A DNA stretch of 64,000 nt from Prolixibacteraceae bacterium (GTDB lineage Bacteria; Bacteroidota; Bacteroidia; Bacteroidales; Prolixibacteraceae), in NCBI GenBank assembly GCA_019459485.1, contig JAIBEZ010000035.1:1-64000 (forward strand), read 5' to 3'. This document shows positions 45,349-53,108 of the stretch, in pieces (position 1 is the first letter of the stretch; each line of letters opens with the position of its first letter). The translations under genes and the position numbers were made by a program. The notes beneath the pieces are model-generated. The model did not search any database, was not told the origin of the DNA, and saw only the letters and a list, made by a program, of their open reading frames with translations.

Positions 45349-45572
45349 TGCGAAAAAATCAATCTTCGTTTTACAATTTTCCGTTTGGAATAATCCTTTT
45401 CAACCTGTTCTTTTTGCACTTCCAGAAAAAGTGTCAGTGCATCTTTCAGGTTCTCTTTTAATTCGTCGAGCGTTTTACCTTGAGACATAACTGGGGGATA
45501 TTCTTGTATTTGGCCTATATAAAAACCATCTTCACCTTTTTCTACCAATATGGTTAAATCCATCCGTTTCAT
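45345..45572 (-). CDS. hicB: HicB-family antitoxin
   Basis: 75 residues from the ATG at 45572 (an inner ATG at 45563 is also possible), partially degraded RNase H-like fold with LTILVEKGEDGFYIGQIQEYPPVMSQGKTLDELKENLKDAL, characteristic of HicB. There is no clear C-terminal DNA-binding HTH/RHH domain; the tail is short and basic (KRKIVKRRLIF), so autoregulation may be weak or use the toxin-antitoxin complex. Upstream of hicA, with a 4-base overlap. Confidence 0.85.
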   Translation of the reverse strand: MKRMDLTILVEKGEDGFYIGQIQEYPPVMSQGKTLDELKENLKDALTLFLEVQKEQVEKDYSKRKIVKRRLIFSQ

Positions 45573-45632
45573 ATAACACTGATTAAAATTGAATTGTAAA
45601 GGTATGAATTTCCCAATAATTGTACACAATGA

Positions 45633-45659
45633 AAAACCCGGGTGATCTTCCCGGGTTTT
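45633..45659. terminator. Terminator between hicBA and the EF-G2 gene
   Basis: AAAACCCGGG / CCCGGGTTTT 10-bp perfect stem, 7-base loop, T-runs on both strands. On the minus strand it follows the EF-G2-like gene. Confidence 0.85.
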
Positions 45660-45673
45660 CTTATTTTTTTAAG

Positions 45674-45708
45674 TATTGAGCGGGTGACTTAAAGTCACCC
45701 GCTCAATA
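45674..45708. repeat. Near-perfect palindrome with 17-bp arms downstream of the EF-G2-like gene
   Basis: TATTGAGCGGGTGACTT, one central base, then its exact reverse complement. It lies 12 bases past the EF-G2 stop (on the minus strand). It is not followed by a T-run on that strand, so it looks like a palindromic repeat rather than a terminator; a separate terminator lies beyond it. Confidence 0.85.
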
Positions 45709-45720
45709 TACAACAAGTTT

Positions 45721-47877
45721 TTATTCGTCTTTCTCTTCAGCGGCATAAGCTGCCAAAAGTTCTTCCTGAACTTCCTGCGGCACTTTTTCGTAAGCGGCAA
45801 ATTTCATGTTGAAAACACCACGTCCACCGGTTAGCGAACTCAACGAAGTAGAGTATTTGTTCATTTCTTTCAGCGGAACGCGTGCGGTGATTTTTTCATA
45901 ACCTTTTTCGCTGCCCATTCCCATTATCAATGCGCGGCGGCCCTGCAGATCACTCATTACATCGCCCATTCGTTCGCCTTGCACCCAAACATCCAGATCG
46001 TAAATAGGCTCCAGAATTTTTGGTCCTGCATTTTTAAACGCGGTACTGAATGCATTTCGTCCAGCCAAACGGAAGGAGATTTCGTTTGAGTCAACCGGGT
46101 GCATTTTCCCGTCGTAAATGTAAACGCGAATGTCGCGGGCATACGAACCGGTAAGCGGTCCTTCTTCCATTTTCTCCATGATGCCTTTCAGGATGGCAGG
46201 CAAAAACCTTGTGTCGATTGAACCTCCGACAATACAATTGTGGAAAACCAGTTTCCCGCCCCATGGAAGTGGAGTTTCCTGTGTATCGCGAACCGAAATT
46301 TTCATTTCCTTTCCGCCATAAATAAACATGTTTTTTGGTGCGCTTCCTTCTTCAAAAGGTTCAATAATCATATGAACTTCGCCAAACTGACCTGAACCTC
46401 CCGATTGTTTTTTGTGACGGTAATCGGCCTGCGCAAACTTGGTAATTGTTTCGCGGTAAGGAATTTTCGGCGATTTAAATTCGATGTTTATTTTGTGGGT
46501 ATGGTCGAAGTACCATTTTAAGGTATTCAGGTGGTATTCACCCATTCCTTCAACGATCAGTTGTTTTAATTCTTTTGAATATTTTACAAGATAAGTTGGA
46601 TCCTCTTCTTTTACTTTGTGCAGAATTTCACCCACTTTTTCATCATCAGTTTCCGACAACGCTTTTATTGCTATCCTGTATTTTGGATCAGGAAATACAA
46701 TCGGGGCAAATTTCAGGTCCATTTCTTTTTCACAAAGCGTTTGGTTGAATTTGGTGTCTTTTAGTTTTACGGTGCAGCCAATATCGCCGGCTACCAATTC
46801 TGTGACGGCGGTGCGGTTTTTTCCGGCAGTTACAAACAATTGCGAAAGCCTTTCTTTTCCGTTGTTAAAAGTGTTGTATAAATCTTTTCCTTCGGTTACT
46901 TTTCCCGACATTACTTTAAAATACGTTACCTCGCCAACATGTGGTTCCAGCGCAGTTTTAAAAACGAACAGTGAAGTCGGGCTGTTTTCGTTCAATACGG
47001 GTGCTTTCCCCTGAATGACTTCACGCATTGGAACCTGACTTGGTGACGGAGCGATGTTGCAAACAAATTCAAGCAAGCGTCCAACGCCCATATTCCGTTT
47101 GGCCGAAACGCAGAAAACAGGGAATAAATCGCGTTTGGTCATCCCGATCCTAATCCCCCTGCGCATGTCTTCTTCCGAGAGCGAACCCTGCTCAAAATAC
47201 AGTTCCATCAATGATTCTTCATTTTCAGCAGCCATTTCAGCCAGGTCGTTGTGCAATTTATCGGCGCGTTCTTTTTCCGAATCAGGAATTTCAAGTACTT
47301 CCGGTTTTCCTCCATCGGGTCCGTATTTGTACAATTTCATTTTTAACACGTCAACAATCGAGTTGAACCCTATGCCAGTTTCAACGGGATATTGCACGAT
47401 GGTTACTTTGTTGCCGAATTTGTTTTTTAGATTGTCGACGTCCTGATCGTAGTTGGCATTTTCGTTGTCCAGGTGATTCAGAACAAAAATCAGTTTGTTA
47501 TTGGCTGCTTCGGCATGGCGAAAGGCCGATTCTGTTCCGGCGCCAATTCCGGTTGAAGCATCAATGACCATCAGGGCAAGGGGTGCAACCTGAAGAGAAG
47601 AAACTACGCCACCGCAAAAATCATCCATCCCGGGAGTGTCGAGGATGTTTATTTTTTTGCCGTTGACTTCGACGTACATGAGCGATGAAAATACAGAGTT
47701 GCCGTATTCCTGCTCAATCAGATGGTAGTCGGATACAGTATTTTTACTTCCGACATCCCCTCTGCGGTTGATTACTCCACCCTCGAATAGCATAGCTTCT
47801 GCGAGGGTGGTTTTCCCACTGCCAGCATTACCAATCAGTGTAATGTTGCGAACTTCATCTGTTTTATAGACTTTCAT
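45721..47877 (-). CDS. EF-G2-like translation factor paralogue with altered GTPase motifs
   Basis: 718 residues with all EF-G domains (I-V), but G-domain motifs differ from the canonical EF-G at 53109. The P-loop is GNAGSGKTT (16-24) instead of AHIDAGKTT; switch I has IEQEYGNSV where EF-G has EQERGIT; G3 is DTPGMDDF, with Met84 in place of the catalytic His; G4 is NHLD instead of NKMD. Domain IV and V motifs (RHKKQSGGSGQFGEV, DLQGRRALIMGM) are conserved. This agrees with Bacteroides EF-G2, reported to support translocation without GTP hydrolysis during carbon starvation and gut colonisation (recalled from literature). The gene stands alone with its own terminator. Confidence 0.88.
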   Translation of the reverse strand: MKVYKTDEVRNITLIGNAGSGKTTLAEAMLFEGGVINRRGDVGSKNTVSDYHLIEQEYGNSVFSSLMYVEVNGKKINILDTPGMDDFCGGVVSSLQVAPLALMVIDASTGIGAGTESAFRHAEAANNKLIFVLNHLDNENANYDQDVDNLKNKFGNKVTIVQYPVETGIGFNSIVDVLKMKLYKYGPDGGKPEVLEIPDSEKERADKLHNDLAEMAAENEESLMELYFEQGSLSEEDMRRGIRIGMTKRDLFPVFCVSAKRNMGVGRLLEFVCNIAPSPSQVPMREVIQGKAPVLNENSPTSLFVFKTALEPHVGEVTYFKVMSGKVTEGKDLYNTFNNGKERLSQLFVTAGKNRTAVTELVAGDIGCTVKLKDTKFNQTLCEKEMDLKFAPIVFPDPKYRIAIKALSETDDEKVGEILHKVKEEDPTYLVKYSKELKQLIVEGMGEYHLNTLKWYFDHTHKINIEFKSPKIPYRETITKFAQADYRHKKQSGGSGQFGEVHMIIEPFEEGSAPKNMFIYGGKEMKISVRDTQETPLPWGGKLVFHNCIVGGSIDTRFLPAILKGIMEKMEEGPLTGSYARDIRVYIYDGKMHPVDSNEISFRLAGRNAFSTAFKNAGPKILEPIYDLDVWVQGERMGDVMSDLQGRRALIMGMGSEKGYEKITARVPLKEMNKYSTSLSSLTGGRGVFNMKFAAYEKVPQEVQEELLAAYAAEEKDE

Positions 47878-48215
47878 AATTAGATAGTTATATTGGTTTT
47901 TTAATCATTCAATATCGACATCAACATACTTTTATCAACAGAGCCGACCAAAATTAGTAATAATTAATTAACAACCAAGATAGAGTTGGTTAACCTGAAA
48001 ATGCTATAAAAACAGATGTTGTAAGCGATTATTAAAGGTTAAGAAAATCAGGGAATTGTGTTTTTTAAGTATTATTAACTTATGGTTGTAAATGTCTCAA
48101 TAATAGATTTATAGTTTCCCGATATGTTGTTTAATACTTTTTGCGACAATAAATTCTAATTGAAATTAGAAAGTTATTATAAAACCACTATTTTTAGAGC
48201 ATCATTGAATACTTT
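47878..48215. other. Divergent intergenic region between the EF-G2 gene and the ABC exporter gene
   Basis: 338 bases, AT-rich, with the EF-G2 promoter listed separately. Toward the exporter there is TACTTTTTGC at about 48136-48146, a -7-like element with one extra T and no -33 match. No short ORF with a Gly-Gly leader was found that could be a substrate peptide of the exporter. Confidence 0.4.
47949..47979 (-). promoter_or_regulatory. Putative promoter of the EF-G2 gene
   Basis: Minus strand: CTTG (47979-47976), a 19-base spacer and TAATTTTG (47956-47949). Ends about 72 bases before the ATG. Confidence 0.45.
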
Positions 48216-50402
48216 ATGGCTAAATTCCCTTTCTTCCAACAATATGATGCAATGGATTGCGGGCCTTCGTGTTTACGCATGATTGCCGCATTCTATGGAA
48301 AGACCTACTCATTACAAAAACTTCGTAATCTGTCCCACATTTCCCGTGAGGGAGTTTCGCTGCTTGGGCTGAGCGAAGCTGCCGACGCCATCGGCTTTCG
48401 TACCATTGGCGCCCGGATTACCATCGAACAGTTATTGGAAGTACCAAAACCATGTGTGGTTCATTGGGATCAGGCTCATTTTGTAGTGGTTTATAAATAC
48501 CGGAAAGGGATAATTTACGTTGCAGATCCCGGTTTTGGGCTGGTGGAGTATTCTGAAACCGAATTTAAAAAACATTGGCTGGCCACCGTCCGGCAAGGTG
48601 AGCAAAAGGGAATTTGCCTGATGTTTGATCCAACGCCTGCTTTTTTTGACCTCGAAGGCGAAGAATCTAAACGAAGTGATTTTCGTTTTCTGCTGAAATA
48701 TCTGAAGCCTCACCGGAAACTGATCATTCAGCTGGTTCTTGGCTTTCTGGCAGGAAGTCTGCTGCAACTTATTTTTCCGTTCCTGACCCAAAGTATTGTT
48801 GATGTCGGTATCAATACACAAGATATCAATTTCATATATCTGATACTTGCTGCCCAGATGATGCTTTTCATGAGCCGGATGACCGTCGATTTTATCAGGT
48901 CGTGGATTCTGCTCCACATCAGCACACGTATTAATATAAGTATCATTTCTGATTTCCTGATCAAGCTGATGAAGTTGCCGATTGGTTTCTTCGATACCAA
49001 AATGATTGGCGATTTGCTCCAACGCATTGGCGACCACCGCCGCATCGAACGATTTCTGACTTCGCAATCGCTCAATGTCGTGTTTTCAGTATTTAATATT
49101 GTGATATTTAGTATTGTGCTGGCGTTTTACAGCTGGCTGATCTTTTTTGTGTTTCTGTTTGGTTCAGCATTGTATATAGGTTGGATTTTTTTGTTCCTGA
49201 AAAAAAGGCGTGTACTCGATTTCAAACGGTTTGCCCAGTTGGCCGACAACCAGAGTAAATTGATTCAGCTCATCAACGGGATGCAGGAGATCAAGCTGAA
49301 TAATTACGAACGGCAGAAACGGTGGGAGTGGGAGCGTATTCAGGCAAGGTTGTTTAAAGTGAACATCGGAAGTCTTTCATTGCAGCAATACCAGCAGGCC
49401 GGATCGGTTTTTATCAACGAAACCAAAAACATTTTCATTACGGTTCTTGCGGCCACTGCGGTGGTTCATGGCGAAATGACTTTGGGTATGATGCTGGCCG
49501 TACAATATATAATAGGACAGATGAACAGCCCGCTCGATCAGATGATCGAATTTATGCAGGTTTCGCAGGATGCGAAAATCAGTTTGGAAAGATTGAGCGA
49601 AATTCACGATAACAAAGATGAAGAGCAGGTCCAGGAAGGAAAACTGGATTCATTGCCGTCATTAGCTGACATTAAGATTTCTGATTTGATATTTCAATAC
49701 GAAGGGCCGCATTCGCCCAAAGTGCTCGATAATCTCACTCTCACCATTCCGCACGGAAAAGTAACCGCCATTGTCGGCACCAGCGGAAGTGGAAAAACGA
49801 CATTGGTAAAACTGTTGCTTGGGTTTTATCCTCCGGTGTCCGGATCGGTAAAAGTGGGAGAAAGCGATTTGGCGAATTACCGGCAATCATGGTGGCGAAG
49901 CAAGTGCGGCGCAGTGATGCAGGATGGGTTTATTTTTTCGGATACGATTGCAACCAACATTGCCATTGGTGACGAAGAAATCAACAAGGATCGCCTGAAT
50001 TATGCTGTGCGAATGGCGAACATTAAAGAATTTATTGAGGGATTGCCTTTGAGCTACAATACAAAAATTGGTCCTGAAGGAGTTGGACTTAGTCAGGGGC
50101 AGAAACAACGTATATTAATAGCCCGGGCCATTTATAAAAATCCTGAATTTATTTTCTTCGACGAGGCGACCAATGCTTTGGATGCGAACAACGAAAAGGT
50201 GATTCTGGAAAACCTGAATGAATTTTTTACCGGAAAAACAGTGATTGTGGTAGCACACCGTTTAAGTACGGTAAAAAATGCAGATCAAATCATTGTTCTT
50301 GAAAAAGGAAAAATTGTGGAGATTGGTAATCACGAAGAATTGACAGCCAGGAGAGGCGCTTATTACGAACTGGTAAAAAATCAGTTGGAATTGGGAAACT
50401 GA
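48216..50402 (+). CDS. Peptidase-containing ABC transporter (C39 bacteriocin/peptide exporter)
   Basis: PCAT-type exporter of 728 residues that cleaves Gly-Gly leaders and exports peptides. The N-terminal C39 peptidase (about 1-150) has the triad Cys15 (DAMDCGPSCL), His89 (DQAHFVVV) and Asp105 (YVADPGFG). The membrane domain (about 165-455) has about six helices. The ABC domain has Walker A GTSGSGKTT at about 520, the signature LSQGQKQR at about 625 and Walker B FIFFDEATNAL at about 645. HlyD follows at 50564. No substrate gene is recognised nearby. Confidence 0.93.
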   Translation: MAKFPFFQQYDAMDCGPSCLRMIAAFYGKTYSLQKLRNLSHISREGVSLLGLSEAADAIGFRTIGARITIEQLLEVPKPCVVHWDQAHFVVVYKYRKGIIYVADPGFGLVEYSETEFKKHWLATVRQGEQKGICLMFDPTPAFFDLEGEESKRSDFRFLLKYLKPHRKLIIQLVLGFLAGSLLQLIFPFLTQSIVDVGINTQDINFIYLILAAQMMLFMSRMTVDFIRSWILLHISTRINISIISDFLIKLMKLPIGFFDTKMIGDLLQRIGDHRRIERFLTSQSLNVVFSVFNIVIFSIVLAFYSWLIFFVFLFGSALYIGWIFLFLKKRRVLDFKRFAQLADNQSKLIQLINGMQEIKLNNYERQKRWEWERIQARLFKVNIGSLSLQQYQQAGSVFINETKNIFITVLAATAVVHGEMTLGMMLAVQYIIGQMNSPLDQMIEFMQVSQDAKISLERLSEIHDNKDEEQVQEGKLDSLPSLADIKISDLIFQYEGPHSPKVLDNLTLTIPHGKVTAIVGTSGSGKTTLVKLLLGFYPPVSGSVKVGESDLANYRQSWWRSKCGAVMQDGFIFSDTIATNIAIGDEEINKDRLNYAVRMANIKEFIEGLPLSYNTKIGPEGVGLSQGQKQRILIARAIYKNPEFIFFDEATNALDANNEKVILENLNEFFTGKTVIVVAHRLSTVKNADQIIVLEKGKIVEIGNHEELTARRGAYYELVKNQLELGN

Positions 50403-50555
50403 TAGTTGCCAGTGGTCAGTCGCAGTTTGCAGTAACCCCTGCTGAACACTGAGACTGAACACTAAATAAGATGGAAATTGGGAAACTGATAATTTGCAGT
50501 GGTCAGTTGCAGTTGGCAGTAACCCCAATTGAACACTGAGACTGAACACTGAGAC
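50387..50555. repeat. 87-bp tandem duplication including the last codons of the exporter gene
   Basis: Two diverged copies offset by 87 bases. The first runs from the final exporter codons through GTCAGTCGCAG, AACCCC and GAACACTGAGACTGAACAC; the second starts at about 50473 with GGAAATTGGGAAACTGATA, a copy of the exporter's end and stop. Both contain the ACTGAGACTGAAC word found at 4271 and 38305. Confidence 0.8.
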
Positions 50556-50563
50556 TTTTTGTA

Positions 50564-51877
50564 ATGGGAAAAGAGAAAATTGACATAGAACTGAGAAGCG
50601 ACGAATTTCAGGAAATCGTGCAGCAATCGCCCCGATGGATGATTCGCTCCGGCATTTCCCTGATATTTGGGATTCTGATACTATTGCTTGCCGGTAGTTA
50701 TTTTTTCCGTTATCCTGATGTGATCAATACGAATATCGTCGTTCTGTCGGAAAATCCGCCTGCATACCTGGCTGCCCGGACCACCGCCCGCATCGACTCG
50801 CTGATGGCTGTTGATCAGCAATTGGTTTCCCAAAATCAGATCATTGCCATTCTGGAAAATACAGCCGATTTTGAAGATGCGATGACACTTAAAGAACAGC
50901 TTCTGCAATTGGAATCTTTTATGCTCACATTTGACACCTTGTCAGCAATTACTCCTGATTTTGGTCTGCAATTGGGTGATATTCAATCGGATTATTCGAG
51001 TTTCGTACGAATGTACAACGATTACTTTTCATTTCTTAGGCTAAAACTTCATCCTAAAAAGATCAGATCACTGAAGCAACAGGTAGCAATGAACCGGATT
51101 TTTTACGATCGCCTGTGGGCGCAAAAGCAGGACATGGAAGCTGATTTGCGCATTGTGAACAGCCAATTCAGGCGCGATTCCTTGTTGCAGATTAAAGGTG
51201 TGCTTTCTGATCTGGATTTGGAGAAATCGAAAGGATTGCTTTTGCAAAAGAAATTTAATGCCAATGGAGCCCGCACAAAACTTGCGGAAACTCAAAGCTC
51301 CATTATTAAGCTTGAACAGGATGTTGTGGATGCTGAGATGGAATTTGCCGATCAGAAAAAGAAAGCGCAAAACTCCCTGATCGAAGCCATGAATGTTTTG
51401 AAAAGCCGTCTAGCATATTGGGAACAGGCATTCATCATCCGAAGCCCGATTGCCGGGAAAGTGAGTTTTACCAATTTCTACAATAAAAATCAGCAGGTAA
51501 AAAAAGACGAAATCGTTTTTGCGGTTATTCCTGAAATTCAATCGCAGATAATCGGTCGTATCAGTTTGCCCTTAAAAGGCGCAGGAAAAGTTGCTGCCGG
51601 ACAAAAAGTAAATATCCGGTTCGATAATTTTCCATACATGGAATACGGTTTTCTGAGAGGTACAATTAAAAGTATATCGTTGATGCCCAACAACGAAAAT
51701 TATGTGGTGGAAGTTCAGCTTCCACAGGATATGAAGACCAATTACAATGTTCAGTTAAAGTTCAGTCAGGAAATGAAAGGTTCGGCTGAAATTATTACCG
51801 AGGATTTGCGGCTTATACAGCGGTTTTTCAATCCAGTCAGATCAGTGCTGAAACACCGTGTTTCTACTTCAGATTAA
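50564..51877 (+). CDS. HlyD-family periplasmic adaptor (type I secretion)
   Basis: 437 residues. A cytoplasmic start (KIDIELRSDEFQEIV), one transmembrane helix at about 28-48 (ISLIFGILILLLAGSYFF), then a barrel-sandwich (biotinyl-lipoyl-like) half with NPPAYLAARTTARI, a long coiled coil (about 160-285) and the second half with RSPIAGKVSFTNFYNKNQQVKK. The beta-barrel end has GQKVNIRFDNFPYMEYG. Bridges the ABC exporter to an outer-membrane TolC-like channel that is not in this window. Separated from the exporter by the tandem duplication, probably co-transcribed. Confidence 0.9.
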   Translation: MGKEKIDIELRSDEFQEIVQQSPRWMIRSGISLIFGILILLLAGSYFFRYPDVINTNIVVLSENPPAYLAARTTARIDSLMAVDQQLVSQNQIIAILENTADFEDAMTLKEQLLQLESFMLTFDTLSAITPDFGLQLGDIQSDYSSFVRMYNDYFSFLRLKLHPKKIRSLKQQVAMNRIFYDRLWAQKQDMEADLRIVNSQFRRDSLLQIKGVLSDLDLEKSKGLLLQKKFNANGARTKLAETQSSIIKLEQDVVDAEMEFADQKKKAQNSLIEAMNVLKSRLAYWEQAFIIRSPIAGKVSFTNFYNKNQQVKKDEIVFAVIPEIQSQIIGRISLPLKGAGKVAAGQKVNIRFDNFPYMEYGFLRGTIKSISLMPNNENYVVEVQLPQDMKTNYNVQLKFSQEMKGSAEIITEDLRLIQRFFNPVRSVLKHRVSTSD

Positions 51878-51947
51878 AGCCAATTTTTACCCTTCCGGTT
51901 TATTATTTCTTAACAATCGAAAAAAGTTCATTTATTTTTCAGGTTTT

Positions 51948-51979
51948 ATTGTGTTTTCTATTGGTAATTAGTACTTTTG
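51948..51979 (+). promoter_or_regulatory. Distal rpsL (str operon) promoter
   Basis: ATTG at 51948-51951, a 20-base spacer and TACTTTTG at 51972-51979. Confidence 0.6.
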
Positions 51980-52022
51980 CAAGCCGTTTTAAGGGAAAAA
52001 ACCAGACAACGGATTGTAAAGA

Positions 52023-52053
52023 CTTGGAATTCTGCGGAATTGCAATACCTTTG
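52023..52053 (+). promoter_or_regulatory. Proximal rpsL (str operon) promoter
   Basis: CTTG at 52023-52026, a 19-base spacer and TACCTTTG at 52046-52053, ending 47 bases before the rpsL ATG. Together with the distal element this gives two tandem promoters. Confidence 0.6.
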
Positions 52054-52099
52054 CAGACCAAATTTTTGCGTAAGTTTTATTAAAATTAAGAGTAGCTAT

Positions 52100-52480
52100 A
52101 TGCCAACGATTCAGCAATTAGTTCGTAAAGGAAGACAAAGTAATGCGGAGAAAAGTAAATCTCCGGCATTGGATTCTTGCCCACAGAGAAGAGGAGTATG
52201 TGTTCGTGTTTATACCACCACTCCTAAAAAACCAAACTCAGCAATGCGTAAGGTAGCCAGGGTTAGGTTAACCAATGGCAAAGAAGTAAACGCTTACATT
52301 CCCGGAGAAGGACACAATCTTCAGGAACACTCTATTGTATTGGTACGCGGAGGTAGGGTAAAAGACCTTCCGGGAGTTCGTTACCATTTAATTCGTGGTG
52401 CTCTGGATACAGCCGGTGTTGAAGGCCGTACTCAAAGACGGTCGAAATACGGTACGAAGAGACCAAAAGTGAAAAAGTAA
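52100..52480 (+). CDS. rpsL: 30S ribosomal protein S12
   Basis: 126 residues from the ATG at 52100 (the longer frame from 51977 overlaps the promoters and lacks support). It has the decoding-site loop [19 protein letters not shown], with the Lys that is changed in streptomycin-resistant mutants being wild type, and [13 protein letters not shown], where methylthiolation of Asp is known in other bacteria. First gene of the str operon; a 124-base gap without a recognisable structure precedes rpsG. Confidence 0.97.
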   Translation: MPTIQQLVRKGRQSNAEKSKSPALDSCPQRRGVCVRVYTTTPKKPNSAMRKVARVRLTNGKEVNAYIPGEGHNLQEHSIVLVRGGRVKDLPGVRYHLIRGALDTAGVEGRTQRRSKYGTKRPKVKK

Positions 52481-52604
52481 TTTTTCAGTAATTTTTTATT
52501 AATTGACGTTCTAGCTTAGTGGTTTGAGTTGAGTAAAGAGGCCTGAGAGCCGATTGAAGCCCACAAATCGACAGCGAATTTAAGTAACACTAAAGCATTT
52601 TATA

Positions 52605-53081
52605 ATGAGAAAATCGAAACCAAAGAAGCGGATCATTCTGCCTGATCCAAAGTTCAACGACGTTCTGGTTACCCGTTTCGTAAACGACTTAATGTACGAC
52701 GGAAAGAAATCAATCGCCTATCAAATCTTCTACGATGCGATGGACATTGTTGGCACGAAAATGAAGGACTCTGAAGTTAGTCCACTGGATGTTTTCAAAA
52801 AAGCCCTCGAAAAAATTACCCCACACGTTGAAGTAAAAAGCAGACGAGTTGGTGGAGCAAATTTCCAGGTTCCTATGGAAATCCGCCCTGAAAGAAAAAC
52901 TTCAATCTCAGTAAAAAACCTTATTTTATATTCACGCAAGCGTTCAGGCCGTTCAATGGCTGATAAACTTGCTGCTGAAATCGTTGCTGCGTACAACGAA
53001 GAAGGTGGTGCATTCAAAAAGAAGGAAGATACCCACCGTATGGCCGAAGCAAACCGTGCTTTCGCCCATTTCCGCTTTTAG
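52605..53081 (+). CDS. rpsG: 30S ribosomal protein S7
   Basis: 158 residues; binds the 3' major domain of 16S rRNA and lies at the mRNA exit. Recognised by [50 protein letters not shown], and the C-terminal [18 protein letters not shown]. Second gene of the str operon. Confidence 0.97.
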   Translation: MRKSKPKKRIILPDPKFNDVLVTRFVNDLMYDGKKSIAYQIFYDAMDIVGTKMKDSEVSPLDVFKKALEKITPHVEVKSRRVGGANFQVPMEIRPERKTSISVKNLILYSRKRSGRSMADKLAAEIVAAYNEEGGAFKKKEDTHRMAEANRAFAHFRF

Positions 53082-53108
53082 TTTTTTAAGAATAGATATT
53101 GGTACAAA

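Noticed and set aside
48136-48146. TACTTTTTGC as a promoter of the exporter (also near 25616)
   Set aside because: One T longer than TAnnTTTG and without a -33 element; noted but not called as a promoter.
48432-49067. 211-residue antisense ORF opposite the exporter gene
   Set aside because: Shadow ORF of a clearly coding plus-strand gene.
51977-52099. 41-residue N-terminal extension of S12
   Set aside because: It overlaps two promoter elements, and the canonical S12 start [10 protein letters not shown] is at 52100.
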